NCBI GenBank assembly: GCA_019426215.1
Contig: CM033397.1
Coordinates: 31,188,480 to 31,252,479, forward strand
Length of the DNA stretch: 64,000 nt
Source: Buddleja alternifolia
Lineage: Eukaryota; Streptophyta; Magnoliopsida; Lamiales; Scrophulariaceae
Reading direction: 5' to 3'
Under the pieces are notes generated by a model, which made no database searches, had not been told where the DNA came from, and saw nothing but the letters and a program-made list of their open reading frames with translations. Shown piece by piece: positions 55,301 to 64,000 of the stretch. Made by a program: the position numbers and the translations under genes. Each line of letters opens with the position of its first letter. Positions within the stretch are counted from its first letter, which is position 1.

Positions 55301-56386
55301 CGGCGACTACTTCTTGAGGAGGGGAACTCAAAGGTTTTTCAAGTGCCGGTTCAGCTGGAGAGCTTGTCGATGCCTTATGTGTGAAAGATGGTGTGCGCTT
55401 TCTGGATAGCAGCACAACCTCATCTATTGTTTCTTCTTCTTCCTCGATCTTTGGAAAGTATTCAAAGGCCGAAGGAAGAGAAGGGGATTTATTCATTTTC
55501 TTCTTCTTGGGCTTCTTAGACTTCTTGGACAACTCAGCGTCAGCCTTCGTAACCTTTCTCTTAGGTTGCTTGATGACCTCTTCTTCAGGCTCATCTGATG
55601 AGGAAGTCGCTTGCTCCTCATCATCACCTTGAAGTCTTGCTTCTGCGACAAGTCACTCTTTTTCTACTTTAGGGATAGCTGCACCACCTCGTCTCTTAGG
55701 GTTTAGCAGTTCACCTATCATCTTTTTACCGTAAAATTTTAGCGCTGGAAGCTTAGTTCTAGTGGAAGAGATGAATCCGCTAGCACTCAGCAGGAAACTT
55801 AGCAAGATCCCATAGGGCTTCGGAATAACTGATTTTTGCATTGCTTCCTTGAAGCGATTGAAAACATAAAAAGCCCAGTTAACCTTCATCTTGTTCAGGA
55901 TGGCAATCATCATCCTGTACTGAATATGAAAAATCTTGTCGAGAGATCCTTTTCTGCACTCGATCATTTTAACGTGGAGATCGACAATGATGGTGTATTC
56001 ACCCTTCATGTCGTTTTTCTTGAAATTTAGCTCATACGCGGCGTCGATATTGTCCTTCTTGATTCTTTCCCATACTTTAGTTGCAATACCCATTGAGACT
56101 TCTTCAACTTTACATTCAGCAATTAGTAGTTTCAGTAGATTAGCAAGATGTTGAGGAGAAAGTACAAAAGGTTTAGAATCAAAGGGAAAAATACAGGTAA
56201 TGGAATTGCCATCATCGGGGATGACGACATTCTTGAAGAAGAAGTTGATTTCATCTGCGTGAATCAAGGAATGAAAAGTAAGAAGAGTCCTAAGTCCGGT
56301 TCTTCAACGAGAGGAAGAATTTCTCTCATCAGAAAGTTTTGATTATCGAAAAGGTATTCCCAGTTAGCCAGGAAACTTGCATTTAC
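52386..56386 (-). pseudogene. Multi-exon ORF region of unknown function inside an LTR element
   Basis: A long minus-strand reading region starts about 56386 (MTVNASFLANWEYLFDNQ). It runs through 56267-55653 (ADEINFFFKNVVIPDD ... KFYGKKMIGELLNPKRRGG), a Lys-rich stretch (SKKSKKPKKKKMNK) and two GT-AG introns (about 55238-55173 and 55063-54989). Then come 54815-54351, 54176-53460 and a Ser/Glu-rich segment (SSLEPSSSSSESNSESD), and it ends 'WVERLLELNLSAQKNRDD' near 52386. Several single stops and a frameshift near 56275 break it. No gag, protease, RT or integrase motif is seen. The position directly before a 3' LTR is where env-like or other extra ORFs sit in some plant retrotransposons. No family recognised. 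Confidence 0.55.
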
Positions 56387-56399
56387 AGTCATCGGCTTA

Positions 56400-56884
56400 T
56401 CTTTTCTGGACTAGGAGGTTTTTGCAGCATTAGATTTTGAAGATTTGGTGGCACCAATGTTGAAAAGAAGTTGAGCTTTTTGAGAGAGAGAAAAACAATT
56501 CTTTTTGCCTTAGAAAACTTTTGCAGAGGAGAATATGAAAGAGATAAAGTTTTTTTGTAAAATTTGGAGTATTCAAATGAAATGGCAAAAAGTAACCTCT
56601 CATATGCTCGGATAATGGCCACATGTAAATACATTTAATCCGATCCATTTAATCATAAAGATGGATGTGAAAAGGAACGATATATTGGGTAACTACATTT
56701 GGTAATAAATTTTGAAGTCCGCAGTTACTTTTTGAAAATCGTTTAAAATTTTCAATGTGAATTGCACGCGCCTATTGCTACACTGATACGTACCTAGGCA
56801 TGCACATGAACTGAACCGCCTACTTAGATAGGTATATGACAAGCTCGTATTTTAAGCCTTTTAGGCGCCTCTTCTCTTGAATTT
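56400..56884. other. Leader and spacer, no gene
   Basis: Upstream of the unknown ORF. The short opposed frames at 56389-56648 look like its untranslated leader. Nothing else recognised. Confidence 0.4.
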
Positions 56885-58040
56885 TGATGCATTCTTAAGT
56901 TTATCTATGCCACATATGCTTTCATTTTATGATTAGTTGTGTTTCTATAGGTTATTTGAGAATTGGAGCAAAAAAGAGTGAAAAGATCAAAAAATTTCTC
57001 AAAATACACCTTTAGCCACGACTATAATGACCCTTAGCCACGATGATCATGAAGGAACCTTAGTGCTTTGAAGATATGAAGTCGCCAAGGCTAAAATAGG
57101 CACAAACCATGAAAATCGGAGTTTAGCCGTGGCTACCAACTCTTTAGCTACGGCTACGAGTTATTTTTAGCAACCATAAATACACAATTTGTAGGTCAAA
57201 TTCGGGACTTCTGCCCACTTTTGAGGGTTGACACTTTGAAACACACCAAGAGGGTTGATAGAATTCTGGGGAAGAAGAAGAATGCGAGGATAGTCCATCT
57301 TTGTCTACGAAGAAGGAGAATTCAAGAAAAATCTATCAAGAAACATTATTAGGGAGTTTTAATTTTGGGATAATGGCAGACACCCCCCTCAGTTATGAGG
57401 TGATGTGCACTTTGCCCCCTAACTTATTGAAATGTGCACTTTACCCCCCCACTTATCATAAAATGTGCACTTCACCCCCTCGGACAGCTCGGGCAGGGGC
57501 AAAGTGTTACAAAACACATAAGTGAGGGGGCAATCGTATGATTTTGTGCTTAGTTTTGAGACGGAGAGGAGATAAACTAGGGATGCATATAGGTATTAAA
57601 CACCACAACGTAAAATTGACTAGAGATAGATTCGATTTCCTTGTGTGGGCTTTCAGTGAAAACGGAAAATTCCATGAATCTTTGTAATGCGTTTTTCTTA
57701 ATTCGAATTTCATATAGAGATATAAAAATCGTTAATAAAAATAGAATTTCTATACCAAGAGATTGGATAGTAAGTAATTTAGGGAATTTCACCTTCACCT
57801 AGTCAATCTAATAATCCGGTAAGATAAAATCATAGTCAAATTGAATAATTGGTTGAATCATATGCCTTAATCACTTTTCTCATTGATTTAAATTCAAAGT
57901 TGATTTCTCTCATTAGTTGGTAATTGTTATTTAGTATTTTCATTCATAATTCACACCGCTATCGATTGATTTAACTTAGAATTAGATAATACAGTAATTT
58001 CAGTAATTAAGTTCCAATTTGCTTCTTGATGATCAAAGGT
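56885..58040. repeat. Probable remnant LTR of another retrotransposon
   Basis: Starts TGATGCATTCTTAAGTTTA. It contains repeated 'ttagccacgac/ttagccgtggcta' motifs and long non-coding text of the kind found in gypsy LTRs. It is interrupted by a MITE at 57367-57533. The right edge is cut by the inverted LTR fragment. Weak call. Confidence 0.35.
57367..57533. mobile_element. Truncated MITE, same family as 32489-32854
   Basis: 'ggataatggcagacaccccc' through 'gggcaaagtgttacaaaaca' matches the left half of the complete copy. The right half is missing after 'agtgagggggcaa'. Confidence 0.8.
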
Positions 58041-58082
58041 TTCTTGCGCAATCGCTTCATTATTCGTAGTTCCAATTCACAC

Positions 58083-58933
58083 TAAAAGTCTATAAATAGT
58101 ACCCTTCAATAAAACCTAATAAGACAAGTATCACACAAGAAAAATTCGTCCAAATTTGCTGAAATCCTTCCAAGAAAAGCTTAAAAACTCCATAGCCAAA
58201 TCTTTGACGCTTTTCATACATTCCAAAGACAGTCACAGATATCTCAAACATCCTCCAAAAAAGAACCCCTCACTATTATTGAGATATCTCAAGTTGTTTG
58301 AACTTCCAAAAATCAAACAAACCTTTGTGACAAAAATCCTCCAACCTCTTTCATCTGTGTGAGAAAGAAGTTGTGAATCAAGCAATATTTATGAATAAGA
58401 GAAGCTTGTTGAAGAGATCTCAAGTAGAGCTGAAGTCTGTATGATCAAGGAGCTCAAGATCATCTTCGTATTTATTCATCATTTGTAGAAGTCCTCTGTG
58501 TGAAGACTTTAATCATCATTTAGTGAATTTCCTCCAAGTGAAAAAGGAGAAGAAGGACGTAACTGAGATTACATCACCCAGTGAACTTTTTGTGTTTTGT
58601 GACATTTATCTTAATGTTTTATTGTTTTCCTTATCATTTGCATATTATCTTTAAAAAGCTTTAAAATCAGTTAAGCGACTAATGGCAAAACCCAACGCTA
58701 AGCATTAAAATTATTTTCGCTGTGCTAACTTTGGTTAAGCGGTCTAAGCGTTACCCTACCTTCGTAATTGCTAAAAATCACTATGTCTAAGTTATCTTTA
58801 TTCTAGCGCTTTGCTTCCCAAGCGTTCAAAGCATTTAAGTAGCACAAAATTTTTTGAAGTCTAATAAAACTTCAGGATCTATTCAACCTCCACCCCTTTC
58901 TAGACGATTTTCGTATGTCATTTGAGACCAACA
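58083..58933 (+). repeat. Inverted partial copy of the 1.46-kb LTR
   Basis: The reverse complement aligns with about 50627-51480. It shares 'gacatacgaaaa', 'gttgaatagatcctgaag', 'ggaatgtatgaaaagc' and 'actatttatagactttt' with moderate divergence. It ends CCAACA at 58933. There is no primer-binding site after it and no other LTR edge, so it is a truncated LTR of a second, plus-strand copy or the product of an inversion. Confidence 0.8.
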
Positions 58934-61220
58934 AAAAGCATTGAATTAGTCAGTTAAAAGAGTTGAATCAAATTTAGGTGAGTCTAACTGCAAGTTTGAG
59001 CATTATTGCTTAGACTTTTCTTTCAAAATTTTGCCTAATCAACAAGTTGAACATGCTCAAAGAAACTTAAGTTGACTTTTTCAGATGTAAAAGATACAAC
59101 AAACAACAACAGAACAAATGCGAAAAAATAAAGGAAAGATAAGAGACAATATTCAAAACTTAGAGTCACACTAATTCTTATAGTGACATGCTTCTATTAC
59201 TTCAACACACTTTTTCAGCTGATGTGATTCTTTTAATCTGTCTAATCCAATTAGAGAATATCATTCCCTCCTCAAAAGATTCGTTGCAACAATTAAAAAT
59301 AGCAAAAGAAAACTTTTTGGGTATCCATGTATGCACCCCAAGTAGAAATAGAAGATACTAGAAGTAAACCATGGAGTTTTAATAAAACTTTAAAGATGAA
59401 AGTTACCTTTGTGACTGCTCTGTCCACAACTACAATTTCAACATCCTAATATACGAGTGTCTATTAATTTTAGACCTCAATTTCCCATGTAAAACGGAGC
59501 ACATCAACTGAATTTATACCATTATATAGAAATAAGTCAACAAGATATTGCAATTCTTTAAATAGAATGCAATGGTAATTTCTCCAAATTTCTGGTAAAC
59601 TCTCCCTCATAAACACCATTATCAATCTCACCCTGGTGCATAAATATGGAGAATGAACTTTGGAAAGACATAAACAAAAGCAGCTAGGTAAAAGTCTAAG
59701 TTACAGATAATACGAATTATAAACAAACACAGTAATGCTGCATAAAGCAATTATAGCTTTATAGCAATCATTAAAGTTGACAACTCCACTTAGACCCCTC
59801 ATACCCTCAACAAAAGATAAATATAACAACAAGATTTGCTTCACCCAATGTCTATTTTCCTGAATTTCCGTCTTTATCTTCTGACCAATATAACGCACTC
59901 AACTAATGCATAGCATCAAACAACTCAAATTTCCTGACAATATAATTTGTATTTCTTCAGAATCCAAATTAAAAAAGGTGATGATAACTTTTTTACCTCC
60001 CAAGCAATAAACTTGTTCTTGAGACGGCTAACATATACAATACATACTGGAGAGCAAGTCATTATTGTAATGTGCAGAAAAGCTATGTCATGCAAATTTT
60101 GCAAACCCCCAAGAATTACAATAATTACTTGTCAGGAAATAACGTGTGTTTGGGTTAATATATAACATACATCAAAACAAGGAAGCAAACACATTTGAAA
60201 TACGGTAAAAGGATATTTTGATTAAACAACAAAGAGATGTTAAAATTTTAATATCTTTGAAGCTATCAATTTGTTAGAAACTAATGACAACTGAAAAACT
60301 TAAATGAAGTTGAAGACCAGAGTCATGTGTTTAACATATTATATTATTTCATCTTCATAACTATACATGTCCCAAACTGCAAAAGAAAGTCAAAATTCCT
60401 CATTTGGCTGCATAACTATACTAAGATAAAGAAAAATGATCTAAATTATACTCCATAAAGAAACATCAATCTAAATGATCTAAATTATACTCCATAAAGA
60501 AACATCAATCTAATACAAGGCAACACTTGTAAAGAACTTATAAGCTCATAAACATCTTATAAGAAGAGAACTAGGAACTGGGACATAAGAAGAACAAAAA
60601 AAAATGTAATTAAAATAATCTTTTGGGACAGCTATAAGACTGATTGAAAAAAGTTAGGAAACCTATAAGAGAGACTGAGAGATAAGAAGCTTGGAATCAT
60701 ATGAGACAATAATTTACTTCAACAATGGGAGTATGGGACTTTTGCAGAGTAACAGAGATGAAGGGAAAAGAAATGGTAAGGGTAGATCTTGTATAGACCA
60801 CTCAACCACACCGTTGATCCAAGTTGAAGGGAAAATAAATGGTAAGGATGCGATTTGAGTTATGAAAAATAATTTAAATATTCCTAAGTTGAAGCTCGAT
60901 CAGGCCGTTGTTTTAACTGCAAATCAAACAATTTATATATTCATATAATTGCTACTCAACTTTCTATAAATTATATATTAATTCAGTTTTTTATTATGTC
61001 CCTATTCATATATTCACAATCATTTCATAGCTATATCTAATCAAGAAACACCGGTGATTAGATATGTTTTGTAACATTTAGATTCATAATTTTATTTACA
61101 AATCCTTATATAGATGTTTCAATAATAAGCTTATCTTTAATGTATTTTATTGATATCAAAACTAAGCCAAGCACTCGAGATGAAGTTGCAGGCATCTCAA
61201 GAAATAAAAAATCAACATCA
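58934..61220. other. Intergenic DNA, no gene seen
   Basis: AT-rich. It contains two 39-bp tandem units starting 'atgatctaaattatactcca' at 60436 and 60475. No supported coding frame. Confidence 0.5.
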
Positions 61221-61402
61221 TGTTCAACCAATTCAAGGTGGTTAAGTGTCCTACTACAACGTTGGAGTCCTTCCGTGTTTAGAAGTAGTCTCTGTTAGTT
61301 TCTATATATAGTTGTTTAGTTTATTCCTTTAAGTAATGTAATACACAATTAGTTCTTTCAATAATAATGAGAATGACTTTTCTCCTGAGTTTATATTTCT
61401 AA
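61221..61402 (+). repeat. 5' LTR of the right-edge copia (start uncertain)
   Basis: A TATA box ('ctatatatag', 61301-61310) and a primer-binding site directly after it support an LTR ending near 61402. The left limit (TGTTCAACC at 61221) is a guess. Confidence 0.45.
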
Positions 61403-61404
61403 GA

Positions 61405-61418
61405 TGGTATCACGAGCC
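61405..61418 (+). promoter_or_regulatory. Primer-binding site of the right-edge copia
   Basis: TGGTATCACGAGCC, close to the Met-tRNA complement TGGTATCAGAGC with a small change in the middle. Confidence 0.7.
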
Positions 61419-61779
61419 ATCCCTAATTTTTTCAATCTCTGATTGTTCTTGTTTTTCTTCAAATCAAGAGAGCAGCTTATCTTTACATCTTCAAATCCTG
61501 AAGATCATCTTCAAAATTGAAGATATATTCTCTAGTATATCATCATATCTTCAAATTGCTTTTCTGCAATTTTTTTCCAGAAATCTTCAAAATCTTCAAA
61601 ACACCATTGAAGATCTTTATATCTTCATTCGTATCGATCGTTTCTGGCAATTTCTTCTATCTTCTGCAGCGTTTTTTTCTCGTATAATCCTTCATTCTTG
61701 GATCAATTCATTCAAATCGAATTCAATTCTTGATCAAATTCCATCGCAAATCTTGGTCAAGATCTGACTGCATTCAATC

Positions 61780-62778
61780 ATGGTGGAATCAAAAGAAACT
61801 GAAGCAACATCAGGAATCAAGGATGAATCTACAGAACCTGTGATTGGAATTCAAAGCCCTCTCTATCTCCATCCATCTGATTCACCTCACATAACACTTG
61901 TTTCTGAAGCCTTGAAAGGAACAGAAAATTATAAGGTATGGAGTCAACAGATGATTATGGCTTTAGAAGCCAAAAACAAATTAGTTTTCATCATTGGCAC
62001 ATATCATAAACCTGAGTCTACTGATCCTCTTTATTCACAATGGAAAAGATGCAATACTTTAGCATTATCTTGGATTCATAATGTGCTGAGCAGTGAACTT
62101 CTAAGTGGAGTGATTTATTGTGATTTTGCCTGTTCTGTGTGGAAAGATCTAAAAGAAAGGTTTGATGAAACCTCTGGTGCAGAGATGTTTGGCCTCTTAA
62201 GGCAGATTAGTACAATTTCACAAGGTTCAAACACCATTACTGGATATTATTCAAGGTTGAAAAAACTGTGGGATGAATATGAGTCACTTATTCCATATAC
62301 ATCCACAATTTTTTCAAAAGAATATAAGGAGTACACACAACAACTAAAAATGATGCAGTTTCTAATGGGATTCAATGAATCCTATGGAGCAGTTAGGTCT
62401 CAAATACTCATGATGATGCCTTTGCCAACACACACTCAGGCATGTTCTATGCTACAAAATGAGGAAAAACAAAGAGGTGTTCATGCTAACATTACTGGTA
62501 ATGAACCATCTGTTGCCTTCTATACTCAAAGACAAGGTTCAAGAAGTCAAAACGCTAGCAATAGAGAACGTTTCACTTCTCAGTCTAGCAAGAAACCTAT
62601 TGGAATGAAGTGTGACAACTGTGGTCTTCAAAACCACACTACTGATCAGTGTTTCAAAATAATTGGCTATCCTGCTAATCACAACAACAGAGGTGGTTCA
62701 AGGGGAAGAAAAGATAACAATAATTGCAATAATAGAGATGGTGGAATCAACAATAATAGGGGGTGGCTTCAACAATAG
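61780..62778 (+). pseudogene. Copia gag with zinc knuckle
   Basis: The N-terminal copia gag domain ('HITLVSEALKGTENYKVWSQ', 'ALEAKNKLVFIIGT', 'WKRCNTLALSWIHNVLS') is followed by the UBN2-type helical region ('WKDLKERFDETSGAEMFGLL', 'YSRLKKLWDEY', 'QFLMGFNESYGAVRSQILMM'). A CCHC knuckle, CDNCGLQNHTTDQC, lies at about residues 283-296. An extra G in the run at 62758-62762 shifts the frame, so the ORF ends at 62778 instead of continuing into protease. Confidence 0.88.
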
Positions 62779-63145
62779 TTTCAATGCAAATAATGCTGTA
62801 AATGATCCTGAAAGTGGCACTACTGATAACACTCCATCACAAACTCCATTTTTCACACCTGCTCAGTATCAACAACTCATGCAGCTGATTGCTGGAAGCA
62901 ACTCCTCTGTTCAAGCACCAGATGCTAATCACACCACTTCTGTGACAGGTAGTATCATGAACCTTTTCTGCTTTCTTGCATCCACTACAACCAATACATG
63001 GATTATAGATAGTGGTGCCAATGAGCACATGACATGCAACTCTACCTTGTTTACTTCTTCTTCACAATTTGATGCATCAGTTAGATTACCTAATGGAAGC
63101 ATAACACAAGTAATTAAAGTAGGCAATGTTAACCTAAACTCATAG
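62760..63145 (+). pseudogene. Copia protease, frameshifted from gag
   Basis: The frame resumes as NNSFNANNAVND and reaches the protease active site 'WIIDSGANEHMT' (DSG). A TAG at 63143-63145 stops it, but the same frame continues downstream ('LILKNVLYIPEFKFNLLSI'). Confidence 0.85.
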
Positions 63146-64000
63146 TTAATCTTAAAAAATGTCTTATACATTCTTGAGTTTAAGTTTAATTTGTTATCTA
63201 TATCAAAATTCACTACTGATAACAATTGTTTTGTGAGTTTCCATCCTAAATTTTGTCTATTTCAGAATCAATGGACTAGGAAGACAAAGGGAATTGGTAG
63301 AGTGGAAAATGGTTTATATTACTTTGTGCCATTCAATAGTAAGCTAGCTAGTAGTAATTCCCCGATTTCTTGTAAAAACTCAGTTTGGCTTCCAATAATG
63401 TAACAATGAATTGCAGTACTAATAAAGTTGAGAAACTTTCTAGTTCTTATCTGTGGCACTTAAGACTAGGGTATCTTTCTTTTTCCAAGTTAAACATGTT
63501 ACCTCATATTGGAAGTACTTTAAACAGCAAAAGTATTCATTGACCTGTGTGTCCCTTAGCTAAACATGCTAGAACTACTTTTCCTGCTAGTAGAAGTACT
63601 TTTTCTTCTCACATATTTGAGCTTGTACATGCTGATATATGGGGGGCCATACAGAGTTCCTACATATAAAAGTGAGATTTTTTCTCACTGTAGTTGATGA
63701 CTTTTCTAAGACTACTTGGACTTTTCTCTTACAATACAAGTCTGAAGCTTTGTTTCACTTGAAAAACTTTTTTCAGTTTGTTACTAATCACTTCAATGCC
63801 AGTATTAAAATTCTTAGAACTGACGGAGGTCAAGAGTTCTTGAGTTTAGAAGCTGTTAATCCTTTTCAAAGACTTGGCATAATTCATCAAACTTCTGTGG
63901 TTTACTTTCCTCAACAAAATGGTATTGTAGAGAGAAAACACAGACACTTGCTCAATGTAGCAAGATCTCTCATGTTTCAGTCTCATGTTCCTTTGAGATT
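63146..64000 (+). pseudogene. Copia GAG-pre-integrase and integrase core, broken
   Basis: 'YLWHLRLGYLSFSKLNML' is the pre-integrase region. Integrase residues are visible: Asp in 'LVHADIWG', Asp in 'ILRTDGGQEF', Glu in 'NGIVERKHRHLL'. Stops at 63401-63403, near 63541 and near 63668 break the frame. The sequence runs off the window. Confidence 0.85.

Larger units (their letters stand above)
61221..64000 (+). mobile_element. Degenerate Ty1/copia element, cut by the window end
   Basis: LTR, primer-binding site, gag with a CCHC knuckle, protease and integrase in the correct order on the plus strand, with the coding frame broken several times. RT and the 3' LTR lie beyond 64000. Confidence 0.88.

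Noticed and set aside
50627..58933. A single giant DNA transposon with ~870-bp TIRs
   Set aside because: The left repeat has TG...CA ends and an adjoining polypurine tract, so it is an LTR; inverted LTR copies explain the symmetry better.
1..64000. CRISPR arrays, operons, rRNA or intact tRNA genes
   Set aside because: Tandem repeats here lack regular unique spacers, the genome is a plant's, and no full tRNA or rRNA sequence was seen.

Overview
The window is an AT-rich, transposon-packed piece of a flowering-plant nuclear genome, most likely a eudicot. The signs are plant Ty1/copia and Tat-type Ty3/gypsy polyproteins, Mutator-like elements, a CACTA element with a Transposase_24 gene, a DUF4371-type hAT, a plant mobile domain gene and a calmodulin-like (CML) gene with a plant TATA promoter. 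Only one gene looks like an intact ordinary host gene: the EF-hand CML protein at 20292-20867 (minus). The species cannot be resolved from sequence alone.

Layout. 1-315: PBS and 5' LTR of a minus-strand copia that runs off the left edge. 1.4-15.0 kb: a head-to-tail tandem duplication of ordinary intergenic DNA (copies A and B) whose copies have since received different insertions. Copy A holds a 4.35-kb Mutator-like element (1745-6095) with two convergent genes (a spliced MuDR N-terminal gene and a plant mobile domain gene), a second 1.48-kb Mutator-like element (6417-7892) built round a ~180-bp tandem repeat, and two hairpin MITEs. Copy B holds a nested stack of TIR elements (9109-12793) and a 1.1-kb TIR element, and still shows the empty site of the 1.48-kb element. 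15.2-19.4 kb: one end of a CACTA element with its Transposase_24 gene. 20.3-21.0 kb: the CML gene. 21.2-28.9 kb: a second tandem duplication (~1.65 kb unit carrying a tRNA-like SINE head); copy 1 is split by a gag-less copia (22149-26508) and copy 2 keeps the empty site. 29-37 kb: gene-poor DNA with MITEs and a retrocopied mRNA (34704-35247) carrying a 48-codon ORF, a poly(A) tract and a 16-bp target duplication. 37.2-50.2 kb: a degenerate hAT split by a 10.3-kb Tat-like Ty3/gypsy element (37696-47991; 5-bp TSD), which carries two intron-like segments in integrase and a multi-exon antisense gene. 50.6-58.9 kb: a ~1.46-kb LTR, a multi-exon ORF region of unknown function, remnants of another LTR and an inverted copy of part of the first LTR. 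61.2-64 kb: a degenerate plus-strand copia running off the right edge.

The coding content is therefore mostly selfish DNA in several nesting layers. The most unusual items are the composite Mutator-like element with MuDR-style convergent genes and CpG-rich palindromes, the GT-AG segments whose removal restores the gypsy integrase frame, the antisense spliced gene in the same element, and the retrocopied microprotein mRNA. All boundaries were read by eye; no alignments or searches were run.
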